64,000 nucleotides of DNA. It comes from Arthrobacter gandavensis. GTDB lineage: Bacteria; Actinomycetota; Actinomycetes; Actinomycetales; Micrococcaceae. Position numbers and translations under genes: made by a program. Shown piece after piece: positions 17,604-25,916 of this stretch. How positions within the stretch are numbered: position 1 is the first letter of the stretch; every line of letters starts with the position of its first letter. The stretch is taken from contig NZ_VTFU01000003.1 in NCBI RefSeq assembly GCF_009192735.1, positions 372,001 to 436,000 on the forward strand, given 5' to 3'. The notes under the pieces were generated by a model, which was given only the letters and a program-made list of their open reading frames with translations, ran no database searches and was not told the DNA's origin.

Positions 17604-18800
17604 GTGCCAGACTCAGCACACGCCGTGGGAGCGGCCGGATGGCGCCCGGACATTCTCGGGACCGGATATGAGCAGCTGACCCTCGACCTCCCCGGCGGCG
17701 CTCCGGCCACCCTGGTCCGGTACACCCCGCCTCCGGTCCCGGGAACGCCCCGGGCTGCTGCCGCAGCGGACGTTCTCTATGTCCACGGATGGTCGGATTA
17801 CTTTTTCCAGCGGGAACTGGCGGAGTACTGGGCAAAAAGCGGCGCACGCTTTTACGCGCTGGATCTGCACAACTACGGCCGAAGCCTGCGGCCCGGGCAG
17901 AGCCCGGGGTTCGTCAGCGATCTTTCTGAGTACGACGACGACATCGCTGCCGCGCTCGCGGCAATGGGACAGCCGGCACCTGTCCGGTCCTCGCCGGAGC
18001 AGCCCGGGCAGCCCGGGCAGCCCGGGCAGCCGGAGCAACCGGAGCAGCCGGAGCAGCCGGGGGACGGCACCCGGGGGGCTCCTGCCGGGCGGCCCCTCAT
18101 CCTGGTCGGGCACTCGACCGGCGGATTGACGCTCAGTCTGTGGGCAGCCCGGCATCCCTTTGCTGCCTCCGCCCTGGTGCTCAACAGTCCGTGGCTGGAA
18201 TTCCAGGCCACGGAGTTGGGCCGCCGGGTCATATCGCCGCTGATCGGGCTCGAAGCCCAGCGCCGGCCGCTCGCGCCCCTGCCTCCGGTCGACTTGGGCA
18301 TTTACTCCCGCGCGGTCTTTTCGGCCTTCGGCGGTGAATGGACCTACAACCTCGAGTGGCGCCCGCTCCGCGGCTTTCCCGTGACCCTGGCCTTCCTTAA
18401 CGCGGTTTTCCGCGCCCAGGCCAGTGTTGCCGAGGGTCTTGGCCTCCAGATCCCGGTGCTGGTGCTGCTCTCGGCCAAAAGCTACCTGCAGCCCCGATGG
18501 TCAGCGGAGGCCGGCACGTCCGACGTGGCACTGGACGTGAACGTGGTGGCCCACCGGGCGCTGTCCCTGGGAGCAACTGTGACCGTGGTCCGAATAGAGG
18601 ACGCCATGCATGACGTCTTCCTCTCTGCAGCCCCGGTCCGCGCCCGGGCCTATGACGCGGTCTCCGCGTGGCGCCGCGGATACGGTCCCGCCGTCCGCCG
18701 TCGGCCCCCTCTTCCTTCCACTCTCCGGCGCCGGGCCACAGTCGGGTCCCGGCCCACCATGACGCACCGGCCCACCCTCAGGCGTCGGCCGCGCGCATAA
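17604..18800 (+). CDS. Alpha/beta hydrolase with an internal QP repeat
   Basis: This protein of about 398 aa has an alpha/beta-hydrolase core. The oxyanion strand DVLYVHGWSDYFF is near residue 55, the nucleophile elbow is GHSTGG, and the catalytic histidine is in EDAMHDVFLS. The fold resembles serine aminopeptidase S33/monoacylglycerol-lipase-like lysophospholipases. Between strand and nucleophile lies a low-complexity insert of seven QP triplets encoded by a 9-base tandem repeat. The C-terminus is an Arg-rich tail that overlaps the convergent GNAT gene by 23 bases. The GTG start has AAGGGA upstream. Substrate unknown. Confidence 0.8.
   Translation: MPDSAHAVGAAGWRPDILGTGYEQLTLDLPGGAPATLVRYTPPPVPGTPRAAAAADVLYVHGWSDYFFQRELAEYWAKSGARFYALDLHNYGRSLRPGQSPGFVSDLSEYDDDIAAALAAMGQPAPVRSSPEQPGQPGQPGQPEQPEQPEQPGDGTRGAPAGRPLILVGHSTGGLTLSLWAARHPFAASALVLNSPWLEFQATELGRRVISPLIGLEAQRRPLAPLPPVDLGIYSRAVFSAFGGEWTYNLEWRPLRGFPVTLAFLNAVFRAQASVAEGLGLQIPVLVLLSAKSYLQPRWSAEAGTSDVALDVNVVAHRALSLGATVTVVRIEDAMHDVFLSAAPVRARAYDAVSAWRRGYGPAVRRRPPLPSTLRRRATVGSRPTMTHRPTLRRRPRA
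17997..18059 (+). repeat. Seven-copy 9-base tandem repeat inside the hydrolase gene
   Basis: Units of the type GRGCARCCS repeat seven times in frame and encode EQP-GQP-GQP-GQP-EQP-EQP-EQP. The array is likely to vary in length between strains. It sits in a surface loop before the nucleophile elbow, so length change should not break the fold. Confidence 0.9.
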
Positions 18801-19422
18801 AGGTCAGGACATCCGCCGTCGGGCTCCAGCCCTGCCGCCCGTACCAAAGCGCGGACTTGGGCAGCGCCGGCATGAGGATCATGGGTGTGTCCCGGGCCGC
18901 TGCTTCTCCGGCCAAGGCGGCAAGCACCGCGGATTCCATCGTGTGGTCAGGATCCGCCCGCCGGATGTCGAGGCCGCCAAATACGGTGAAGCCGCGGGCC
19001 GGCGCCATCCGGCCCAGCGCCACGATGTCCCCAAACGCGGTGATTTCGACAACCGGGCATCCTGCGGCCTCCGTCAGGGTCAAGCCCGCGCCGTCGGGCA
19101 GCTGGGGAAGCTGGGGCAGGTCCGACGGATAGGCGGAGAGCAGGGCGAGCCGGGACAAGGGAGCAAGGTCCTGCCGCACGGCAAATCCCTCCGCCGTCTC
19201 CGCGTCATCAGTGACCAGCGTCAGGCGTGCTCCCCGTTGGGCTGCCACCTCTGCTGCTGCCCGGGGAGTGTCGCGTCCCGGCCACGTGACAACATACTGG
19301 GGCGGATCCAGTCCACGGGAGGGCGCCATTTTCACGGCATCGCCGTCCTGTGTGCTGGAGAGCCCGCGCACCGCTGCCCACGCCGAAACCCACTGGGTAA
19401 AGTCACTCTGCCAGGATCCCAA
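18778..19422 (-). CDS. GNAT-fold N-acetyltransferase-like protein
   Basis: This 214-aa protein carries GNAT-like signatures in its C-terminal half. A strand reads RMAPARGFTVFGGLDIRRADP, followed by a helix (MESAVLAALAGEAAARDTPMILMPA) and a final WYGRQGWSPTADVLTFMRA, typical of GNAT C-termini. The N-terminal 60 residues are less characteristic. The start is a TTG with only a weak GGTGAC upstream and is uncertain. Substrate unknown. It is convergent with and overlaps the hydrolase gene. Confidence 0.65.
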   Translation of the reverse strand: MGSWQSDFTQWVSAWAAVRGLSSTQDGDAVKMAPSRGLDPPQYVVTWPGRDTPRAAAEVAAQRGARLTLVTDDAETAEGFAVRQDLAPLSRLALLSAYPSDLPQLPQLPDGAGLTLTEAAGCPVVEITAFGDIVALGRMAPARGFTVFGGLDIRRADPDHTMESAVLAALAGEAAARDTPMILMPALPKSALWYGRQGWSPTADVLTFMRAADA

Positions 19423-19474
19423 CGGTCACCGTCCCCGGCGTGCGGGGACGGTGCTGACGATCCACATCCGGACG

Positions 19475-20032
19475 TCAGTCATCGTAAAGATCCTCCACCG
19501 TCAGGTGGACTGTGTGCGGGACGATCCCCACGGATTCAGCCACTGCGGCGCGGATGTTTCGGCGCAGAAAGTCCATGGCGCGGCAAATGTCCACACCAGG
19601 GGCCACTGCGGTCCGCAAATGGATCCGCAGCCCCCGTCCGCCGTCGGGGGTCACATCAATCCGGCAGCGGCGGGCGCGGACACCGCCGACGCTGCGGGCC
19701 GCGTCGCGCACGACGGCGGCCAGGGCGGCTTCGCTGATGCTGGTGCCGTTCAGGCTTTCCAGCACCTGAAGCCCCGGCCCCCCTGCACTCCTGCTTCCGG
19801 CGCTCTCCAGGACCTTTCGTTTCAGGCCGCGGGGAGGGCGGAACGCCGGATGCCGCAGGTCCTGTTCACGCAGCGCGGCCGTGGCGGCATGCAATGGTTC
19901 CAACCGGCTTCTGGCCTGCCGGCACTCCCGGCACTCGAGGGTATGAGGATCCGGCGGCCGGTCCATCCCCTGCCACACCCGGGTGATGGTGCGTCCGCAG
20001 GCCAGCACGGGCTGTTGGTTCTCTAGTGCCAT
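19475..20032 (-). CDS. Zinc-finger anti-sigma-like / Asp23 fusion protein
   Basis: This 185-aa protein starts with a cysteine-containing helix and H-x3-C-x2-C (HTLECREC, near residue 29), the signature of zinc-binding anti-sigma domains. From about residue 85 it continues as an Asp23/Gls24-like alkaline-shock domain (GTSISEAALAAVVRDAARSVGGV, then IHLRTAVAPGVDICRAMDFLRRNIRAAV). Its ATG overlaps the ECF sigma gene stop, so the two are translationally coupled. It may hold the sigma factor inactive and release it on envelope stress sensed by the Asp23 domain. The fusion role is inferred; both motifs are visible. Confidence 0.7.
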   Translation of the reverse strand: MALENQQPVLACGRTITRVWQGMDRPPDPHTLECRECRQARSRLEPLHAATAALREQDLRHPAFRPPRGLKRKVLESAGSRSAGGPGLQVLESLNGTSISEAALAAVVRDAARSVGGVRARRCRIDVTPDGGRGLRIHLRTAVAPGVDICRAMDFLRRNIRAAVAESVGIVPHTVHLTVEDLYDD

Positions 20033-20658
20033 TGGATCATTGCCTCCGCCAGGTTCTCCCTCGCCCGCGCCAGCCGCCCCCGAACAGTAACCGGGCTGAT
20101 ACCCAGGGCGGCCGCAATTTCCGCGTAGCTTTGGTCATGAAGCTCGCGCAGCAGCCAGCACGCACGCTGTCCGGCGGGAAGCTCCGCCAGCGCCCGGGAC
20201 AGGCATTCGAGTTCCGCGGTGATTTCCGCGCTGCGGTGCGGATCACCGTGCTGCACCGCCAGCGCCGGCCACAGCCAGTTGGCATCCATGCTTGCCTCCG
20301 GGTGGGCGGATCTGCGGCGCAGGACATCAAGGCAGCGGTTTGTCGCGGTGCGGTAGACCCAGCCTCCGAAGGCGCTGGACCGGTCCAGGCCGGGAAGTGC
20401 GCGCCATCCGGCCGTGAGGGTGTCCTGGACAACATCCTCCGCTTCGCCGCGGTCATTGAGCATGCGGTACGCCAAGCGGAAAAGCCGCCCCTGATAGGTC
20501 TCCACCAGATGCTCAAAGGCGGACAGATCCCCGTCCTGAGCGCGGGCAACGATGCCGGCTTCGTCCAGGCTCCCCAGCGGGGCCGCCGCACCGGACCAGG
20601 CCGGTGGCATGGACTGAGGAAAGCTGCCGGACTCTTCCGGCGATTCGGCCGTGGCCAT
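20023..20658 (-). CDS. ECF-family RNA polymerase sigma factor
   Basis: This 211-aa protein has region 2 (FEHLVETYQGRLFRLAYRML, then GEAEDVVQDTLTAGWRALP) and region 4 (LPAGQRACWLLRELHDQSYAEIAAALGISPVTVRGRLARAREN), the plan of group-4 sigma-70 factors. It is followed with overlap by a zinc-finger/Asp23 protein that is the likely anti-sigma. It diverges from an Asp23 operon, a natural target. A GGAACTTT at 20758-20765 in the intergenic region could be an ECF -35 element, though no firm -10 was seen. Confidence 0.93.
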   Translation of the reverse strand: MATAESPEESGSFPQSMPPAWSGAAAPLGSLDEAGIVARAQDGDLSAFEHLVETYQGRLFRLAYRMLNDRGEAEDVVQDTLTAGWRALPGLDRSSAFGGWVYRTATNRCLDVLRRRSAHPEASMDANWLWPALAVQHGDPHRSAEITAELECLSRALAELPAGQRACWLLRELHDQSYAEIAAALGISPVTVRGRLARARENLAEAMIQWH

Positions 20659-20868
20659 GGGCGCCCCTGTCCGGTCCGGCTGTCACCGGCCCGTCTCCAA
20701 TATCGCAGACGCTCCGGTTGGGCGGAACTGTCACCGGCCAAGCCCGGCCCGTGAAGGGGAACTTTGCGGCCAGGCATGACGAATACCCGCCGGCGGCGTC
20801 ATTAAACCCATACAGCGAACTACGCGCGGCCCCATGCCGGGCCGTGGGCCGAGCAGGAGATGAGCGCC

Positions 20869-21426
20869 ATGGCAGATGCCCAAAAACCATCAGGAACATC
20901 CACTGGTTCAGTGCCGGGCCCGCACGGCAGTCCGCCGGTCGGAAGGACCGGGAGCGTGGAGGCGAGCACGGTAACCAGCCCCGGCCCGGTGGATCCGGTG
21001 CGGAAATCAGGTCCCCTGCATACGCCCCACGGCGACACCACCATTGAGGAAACAGTGGTGCAGAAGCTGGCCGGCATGGCGACGCGCGAGGTGCCGGGGG
21101 TTTACGCGATGGGGACCGCCGCCCGGCGGGCCTTCAGCTCCATGACCGACCGCATTCCGGGATCCCAGACGAACGCCAGCAACGGCGTCAGCGTGGAGAA
21201 GGGCGAACGCCAGGCGGCGATCGACGTGAGCATCGTGGTGGAGTACGGCTACTCGATTGTCGAAATCAGCCAGGGCATCCGCCGCAACGTCATCCGGTCC
21301 GTGGAAAACGCCACCGGCCTGGAAGTGCTGGAGGTCAATGTCAACGTCACCGACGTCCACCTGCCCGAAGACGACTCCGGAGACGACGAGGACCCGGGCC
21401 GGAAACCGTCGGGCCGGCTGGACTAG
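20869..21426 (+). CDS. Asp23/Gls24 family envelope stress response protein
   Basis: This protein of about 185 aa has a disordered Pro/Gly/Ser-rich N-terminus (to about residue 60). An Asp23 domain follows: TTIEETVVQKLAGMATREVPGVYAM, then VSIVVEYGYSIVEISQGIRRNVIRSVENATGLEVLEVNV. The C-terminus is acidic. Asp23 proteins coat the inner membrane through AmaP-type anchors and respond to envelope or alkaline stress. The ATG at 20869 has AGGAG at nine bases; an ATG at 20860 abuts the ribosome site. It heads a five-gene plus-strand operon divergent to the sigma/anti-sigma pair. Confidence 0.9.
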   Translation: MADAQKPSGTSTGSVPGPHGSPPVGRTGSVEASTVTSPGPVDPVRKSGPLHTPHGDTTIEETVVQKLAGMATREVPGVYAMGTAARRAFSSMTDRIPGSQTNASNGVSVEKGERQAAIDVSIVVEYGYSIVEISQGIRRNVIRSVENATGLEVLEVNVNVTDVHLPEDDSGDDEDPGRKPSGRLD

Positions 21427-21498
21427 CTGGCCCGGAGAACAAGCAATCTGCGCGGCGGTGGTGGAAAACCGCCGGCAGCCCTACTGAAGGAGGACTCC

Positions 21499-21678
21499 AT
21501 GTCCGCAACAAAATGGTGCCTGGCGGTAGGCCTGGTCCTGGGAATCGTTCTGGCGTTCGGAGGCTGGTATGCCTTCCTGCTGGCAGTGCTGTTCGGCCTC
21601 ATTGGGCTGCTGGTGGGTTTGGCAGCCGATGGAAAGCTTGACCTTCAAGCCATGTTCGGCAGAGCGTCGAGCAGATGA
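21499..21678 (+). CDS. Small DUF2273-like membrane protein (59 aa)
   Basis: A perfect AAGGAGG site precedes this 59-residue protein. It has two close hydrophobic segments (CLAVGLVLGIVLAFGGW and FLLAVLFGLIGLLVGLAAD) and a short cytosolic tail (GKLDLQAMFGRASSR). It resembles the DUF2273/YtxH-sized small membrane proteins found in Asp23 operons. The stop overlaps the next start as ATGA. A membrane partner for the Asp23 proteins is likely. Confidence 0.8.
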   Translation: MSATKWCLAVGLVLGIVLAFGGWYAFLLAVLFGLIGLLVGLAADGKLDLQAMFGRASSR

Positions 21679-22094
21679 GGGCACCCGGAATCGAAGGAAC
21701 CCGGCCGCCTCTTGGCCGGCGGCCCCTCCGCGAGGTGGGGGACCGGGGTGCAACCGCCCTGTCCCGTAAGGTCCTCGAGAAAATCGCGGGTCAGGTGGCG
21801 AAGGATGAAACGTCCGCGGGCGGCAGTTCCGGCGGGTTTCTGGGGATCGGAGCGCAGCCGGATCTGTCGGCGCGTCCGAAGACCGACGTCGAGCTGGCCG
21901 GCAATATCGCATCCCTCAGGATCCAGGTGGGCCTGCCGTATCCAGTGCCCGTCCGCCAAGCAGCTGACCAGCTGAGGGAGCGGATATCGCACCGGATCAC
22001 GGAACTGACGGGGGTGGAAGTGCGCCAGGTGGATGTGACTGTTTCCTGGTTGTGGCCCAACACTCCCGACGACGGCCGCCGGAGGCTGCAGTGA
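21675..22094 (+). CDS. Second Asp23/Gls24-family protein
   Basis: This 139-aa Asp23-like protein reads RGATALSRKVLEKIAGQVA near residue 26. Its core runs VELAGNIASLRIQVGLPYPVPVRQAADQLRERI and ends ITELTGVEVRQVDVTVSWLWP. It lacks the long disordered N-terminus of the first paralogue. Start and stop overlap both neighbours by four bases, which indicates tight coupling. It probably forms heteromeric layers with the 20869 product at the membrane. Confidence 0.85.
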   Translation: MRAPGIEGTRPPLGRRPLREVGDRGATALSRKVLEKIAGQVAKDETSAGGSSGGFLGIGAQPDLSARPKTDVELAGNIASLRIQVGLPYPVPVRQAADQLRERISHRITELTGVEVRQVDVTVSWLWPNTPDDGRRRLQ

Positions 22095-22657
22095 ACGGCG
22101 GGCCGCCGGTCTCCCTGCGTCCGCGGCCCAGCCGTGCCGTGCCGGCGGTCATCTGTGGGCTCATCCTGCTGGCAGCCGGGGTCCTGCTGGTGTGGGCGGC
22201 CGTTGCCCGGCTGACCCAGGACAGCTGGCCGCCGTTCTTCACCGCGGTGTCCGACTGGCTCGCGTCCCTGAGCTGGAACAGTACGGGAAGCTGGACCGCG
22301 GGCATCGTCCTCGTCATCGCCGGAGTGGTCCTGCTGCTGACCGTCCTGATTCCCGGCCGGTACCCGTCGCTGCCCCTGAAATTGGAGCACCCCGCGGAAG
22401 TGGCCGGAACGAGCCAGGCCGTGATGTCCCGCCGGGCGGCGGCGCGTCTGGCCGCGGCGACCTGTGAACACATAGACGGCGTGTCCTCGGCATCCGCGAC
22501 GGCTACGGACCGGGAGGTCCGCGTCACCGTCAACACGCCGCTGCGGGATACGGCGGATCTGCAGCACTGGGTCACGGACGGGGTCCGGTCGCGGCTTCAG
22601 GCGTCGGGGTTGGACCCCGTCCCGGCCGTCTCGGTCTTCATTCGATCCAGCAGCTAA
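22091..22657 (+). CDS. DUF6286-like membrane protein of the Asp23 operon
   Basis: This 188-aa protein has two N-terminal membrane helices (AVICGLILLAAGVLLVWAA and WTAGIVLVIAGVVLLLTVL). A cytosolic domain follows: SRRAAARLAAATCEHIDGV, then VRVTVNTPLRDTADLQHWVTDGVRSRLQ, similar in layout to AmaP/Asp23-type domains. The GTG start overlaps the previous stop. It is best viewed as a membrane component of the same stress assembly. The DUF assignment is from memory of family pattern, not a search. Confidence 0.75.
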   Translation: MNGGPPVSLRPRPSRAVPAVICGLILLAAGVLLVWAAVARLTQDSWPPFFTAVSDWLASLSWNSTGSWTAGIVLVIAGVVLLLTVLIPGRYPSLPLKLEHPAEVAGTSQAVMSRRAAARLAAATCEHIDGVSSASATATDREVRVTVNTPLRDTADLQHWVTDGVRSRLQASGLDPVPAVSVFIRSSS

Positions 22658-22679
22658 CACGCATCAGGAAGGGAATGAC

Positions 22680-23279
22680 ATGCGGCAGCATCCCGGCACA
22701 GCCAACCGCGTCTGGCTGACCATCCTCGGCCTGTTGTGCCTGGCGGCGGGCATCTGGGCCCTGTTGCTGGCCACCGGCACACTGGGCACCGAAACGGACC
22801 CGGTTCTGTCCGGGCCCCCAGAGGCCGTCACCGGTCCGGACTACGCCCCCGTCGTCGCCCTCTTAGCGGGAGTGCTGCTGGGCGTGCTGGGACTGTGGTG
22901 GATTTTGGCCCAGATTCCGCGCAGTCTCGAGTCCGGACCGTTCCGCCTGCAGGAGGATGCCGCCCGCGGCATCACCGTTTGCGACCCGTCGGTCCTGGCA
23001 TCCGCCGTGCAGCACGATACCGAACGGATCCCGGGCGTGGTCGCGGCTGCGGCGCTGCTCCGCGGATCGGCGGAGGAACCTGACCTGACGCTGAAAGTGA
23101 CGGTGAATGCCCGCGCCGACATCAGGGCAGTCCTGGACCGGATCCGGGGAACAGTGGTGCCGGACCTCGCATCAGCCCTGGAGACGCCGCTGCACAGCCT
23201 GGGGATCGACATTGAGGCCAGCAATAAGCCGGCTTTGTCCGGCAGCACTGTCAGCTCCACGGGAACCGTGGTTTATTAG
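22680..23279 (+). CDS. AmaP-like alkaline shock membrane anchor protein
   Basis: This 199-aa protein has two hydrophobic hairpin helices (VWLTILGLLCLAAGIWALLL and APVVALLAGVLLGVLGLWWILA) and a cytosolic alpha/beta domain (LTLKVTVNARADIRAVLDRIRGTVVPDLASAL). This is the architecture of AmaP, the anchor that recruits Asp23 to the membrane. AGGAAGGGA lies ahead of the ATG. It ends the Asp23 gene set; the following MBL gene starts six bases later and may be co-transcribed. Confidence 0.8.
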   Translation: MRQHPGTANRVWLTILGLLCLAAGIWALLLATGTLGTETDPVLSGPPEAVTGPDYAPVVALLAGVLLGVLGLWWILAQIPRSLESGPFRLQEDAARGITVCDPSVLASAVQHDTERIPGVVAAAALLRGSAEEPDLTLKVTVNARADIRAVLDRIRGTVVPDLASALETPLHSLGIDIEASNKPALSGSTVSSTGTVVY

Positions 23280-23284
23280 GGCGC

Positions 23285-24136
23285 ATGCTACGTGATTCCC
23301 AAGAGCCGGACGCAGCCGCTCCGGCCGCCCCCGCCGAAGTGCTCCCGGTCTGCGTTGCCTGCGGAACCCAGTACGGGAGCGTGCGGGCCAACTGCCCCAT
23401 CTGTGATGACGAGCGCCAGTACGTGCCGCTGGCGGGCCAGGCCTGGACCACCCTGGAGAAGCTGCGCGGCCCGTCCCACCGCGGCAGCATCCACGCCCAG
23501 GGTCCCGGCGTGCTGGGCATCGGCTGCGAACCGTCCTTCGCGATCGGCCAGCGCCCGCTGCTGGTCAAGGCCGCCGGCGGAAATATTCTCTGGGACTGCC
23601 AGGCGTACCTGGACGATGAACTTGCCGCCCTCATCCGTGCCGAGGGAGGGATCCGGGCGATCGCCGTAAGCCATCCGCACTTCTACACCACAATGGTGGA
23701 ATGGGCGCATGAATTCGACGCCCCGGTCTACCTGCACGCTGCGGACCGGCAGTGGGTGGGGCGCCAAGATCCGGCCCTGGAGTTCTGGGACGGAAACAGC
23801 CGGAGCATCGGCGCTGACCTGACGCTGTACCGGGCCGGCGTGCACTTCGAGGGTGGAACGGTGCTGCATTGGAGCGGGGATCCGGATGGCACCGGGGTGC
23901 TCTTCACCGGAGACATCGTCAACGTCATCCCCGACCGCACGCACGTGTCATTTCTCTACAGCTACCCCAACCAGATTCCCGAGCGGCCCGCAGTGGTTGA
24001 GGAAGCCGCCGCGCGGCTCAAACCACTGGAGTATGAGCGGCTTTACGGCGGTTGGTGGGACCGGATTCTTCAGCATGGCGCGGACCGGATTGTGCAGGAG
24101 TCGGCCGTCCGCTACCTCGCCTTCACCCGGGACTAG
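23285..24136 (+). CDS. MBL-fold-like hydrolase with an N-terminal zinc ribbon
   Basis: This 283-aa protein starts with a CxxC-x10-CxxC zinc ribbon (Cys23, 26, 37, 40) and continues as a metallo-beta-lactamase-like domain. The signature is SHPHFYTTMVEW (130-140). It has only the first two histidines of the canonical HxHxDH; the Asp-His pair is replaced. Later the motifs LHAADRQW and LFTGDIVN are kept. A reduced or one-metal site is likely. It follows the Asp23 operon by six bases with little ribosome site, so read-through is possible. Substrate unknown. Confidence 0.75.
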   Translation: MLRDSQEPDAAAPAAPAEVLPVCVACGTQYGSVRANCPICDDERQYVPLAGQAWTTLEKLRGPSHRGSIHAQGPGVLGIGCEPSFAIGQRPLLVKAAGGNILWDCQAYLDDELAALIRAEGGIRAIAVSHPHFYTTMVEWAHEFDAPVYLHAADRQWVGRQDPALEFWDGNSRSIGADLTLYRAGVHFEGGTVLHWSGDPDGTGVLFTGDIVNVIPDRTHVSFLYSYPNQIPERPAVVEEAAARLKPLEYERLYGGWWDRILQHGADRIVQESAVRYLAFTRD

Positions 24137-24184
24137 ACCGTGGCCCAGTCCCGGGGAAAGAAGCGGTAAGGACAGTGCGCCGGC

Positions 24185-25708
24185 CTAGCGGACCAGCTCA
24201 GCGCGCTCGGCGGCGACCATTGCCTTGTGCTCGGCCACCCGCGCCCGGTGCAGCGGGGTCCGGCGCAGGAAGGCGTAGGCCACGCCCAGCAGGGCGAACC
24301 ATATTGGGGTGACCAGCAGTGCCTGCAGGGTGTCCGGCTGAGTGGTCAGCGCCCACAGCAGGAATCCGAAGAAGGCCAGCACCACGTAAACCATCACCAC
24401 GCCGCCAGGCATCTTGAAAGAGGACGCTTCATGCAGCTGCGGCCGGCGGCGCCGGTACACCAGGTAGCTCGTCAGGATGATCGTCCACACAAACATGAAG
24501 CACAGGGCTGCGATGGTGCTGACCAGGGTGAACGCGGCGCTGACCGACTCGCCCGCATACAGCAGCACCACGCCGGCCAGCAGGAACGTGCAGGAGAAGA
24601 ACAGGGCGTTCTGCGGCACTTTGCGGCGGGAGAGGCGGCCAAACGGCTTGGGGGCATCGCCGTCGTGCGCCAGGCCGAAAACCATGCGTGAGGTGGAATA
24701 TATCCCGGAATTCGCTGATGACGCCGCAGACGTCAGGACCACGAAGTTCACGACGGCGGCTGCCGCACCAAGTCCGGCGAGGGCGAACATGCCCACGAAC
24801 GGGCTCTCGTCGGCGCTGAACCTGTCCCAGGGAACCACTGAAATCAGCACCACCAGGGCGCCTACGTAGAACAGCATGATGCGCAGGGGAATGGAGTTGA
24901 TGGCCCGGGGAAGGTTCTTCTCCGGATCCTTCGTTTCGGCTGCCGCGGTGCCCACGAGCTCAATACCCACGAAAGCGAAGACGGCAATCTGGAAACCGGC
25001 CACGAATCCCATCGGGCCCGTGGGGAAGAGCCCGCCGTGCGCCCAGAGGTTGTCGAACCCGGCGACGTCGTTGTCTCCGGACGTGAAGCGGGTGAAGATC
25101 ATCACCAGGCCCACCACGATCAGGGTAACGATGGCCAGGATCTTGATCAGGGCAAACCAAAACTCGGCCTCACCGAAGGCCTTGACGCTGGGCAGGTTCA
25201 GGGCCAGCAGCACCAGGATGCACGCCAGGGCCGGGATCCACAGCGGGGCGTCGCCCCACCAGAAGGTGACGTAGTGGGAAATGGCCACCACGTCCGCTAT
25301 TCCGGTGACCACCCAGCAGAACCAATAGGTCCATCCGGTGAAGAAACCCGCCCAGGGGCCGAGCAGGTCCGCTGAGAAGTCGCTGAAGGACTTGTAGCTC
25401 AGGTTCGACAGCAGGAGTTCGCCCATGGCCCGCATGACGAAGAAGAGCATGAAGCCGATGATCATGTAGACAAAGATCACGGACGGTCCGGCCACCGAAA
25501 TGGTCTTTCCCGAACCCATGAACAGGCCGGTGCCGATCGCACCGCCGATGGCCAGGAGCTGGATATGGCGGTTGGAGAGCGAACGGGACAGTTCCGGTTC
25601 GGAGGGCCCTGGTGTTCCGGATGGTGGCGTCTGCGCCGAAGAAGGCGCCGGGGAGGGTGCGGGAGCAGCGGAAGGAGCAGGGGAGGAGCTGGTCAGACGG
25701 TCGGGCAT
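24185..25708 (-). CDS. Amino acid permease (APC superfamily, CycA/GABA-permease-like)
   Basis: This 507-aa protein has a Pro/Ala/Ser-rich cytosolic N-terminus (about 40 residues) and 12 membrane segments. The AAT-family signature LLAIGGAIGTGLFMGSGKTIS follows SLSNRHIQ, and VNFVVLTSAASSANSGIYSTSRMVFGLA lies mid-protein. Such permeases import D-Ala, D-Ser, glycine or aromatic amino acids by proton symport. The gene diverges from the glycine-riboswitch operon, which would fit glycine/serine/alanine uptake. This is an inference. The start ATG follows a Pro-free leader with GAAAGAG. Confidence 0.9.
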   Translation of the reverse strand: MPDRLTSSSPAPSAAPAPSPAPSSAQTPPSGTPGPSEPELSRSLSNRHIQLLAIGGAIGTGLFMGSGKTISVAGPSVIFVYMIIGFMLFFVMRAMGELLLSNLSYKSFSDFSADLLGPWAGFFTGWTYWFCWVVTGIADVVAISHYVTFWWGDAPLWIPALACILVLLALNLPSVKAFGEAEFWFALIKILAIVTLIVVGLVMIFTRFTSGDNDVAGFDNLWAHGGLFPTGPMGFVAGFQIAVFAFVGIELVGTAAAETKDPEKNLPRAINSIPLRIMLFYVGALVVLISVVPWDRFSADESPFVGMFALAGLGAAAAVVNFVVLTSAASSANSGIYSTSRMVFGLAHDGDAPKPFGRLSRRKVPQNALFFSCTFLLAGVVLLYAGESVSAAFTLVSTIAALCFMFVWTIILTSYLVYRRRRPQLHEASSFKMPGGVVMVYVVLAFFGFLLWALTTQPDTLQALLVTPIWFALLGVAYAFLRRTPLHRARVAEHKAMVAAERAELVR

Positions 25709-25916
25709 GGGGCTCTTTCTCAGTAGACACCAGCCGGCGCTCGTGACGCCGCGGGCAGGCGGAACGGGCACTCTGATGGGTGCCCCCTGAGGTTGTTGGC
25801 GCCACCGCCGACAATCAAGTTTGGAAGTTGGGCGCGGACGATGTCAATTTGGCGCCACAGCGGTCGACGCACGGCACACTGGCCCCTTAATGTGCGCCAC
25901 CAATGTGCGTCCCGGC

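Noticed and set aside
17997-18059. Frameshift or assembly artefact in the hydrolase
   Set aside because: All units are nine bases and stay in frame, and catalytic motifs on both sides are intact.
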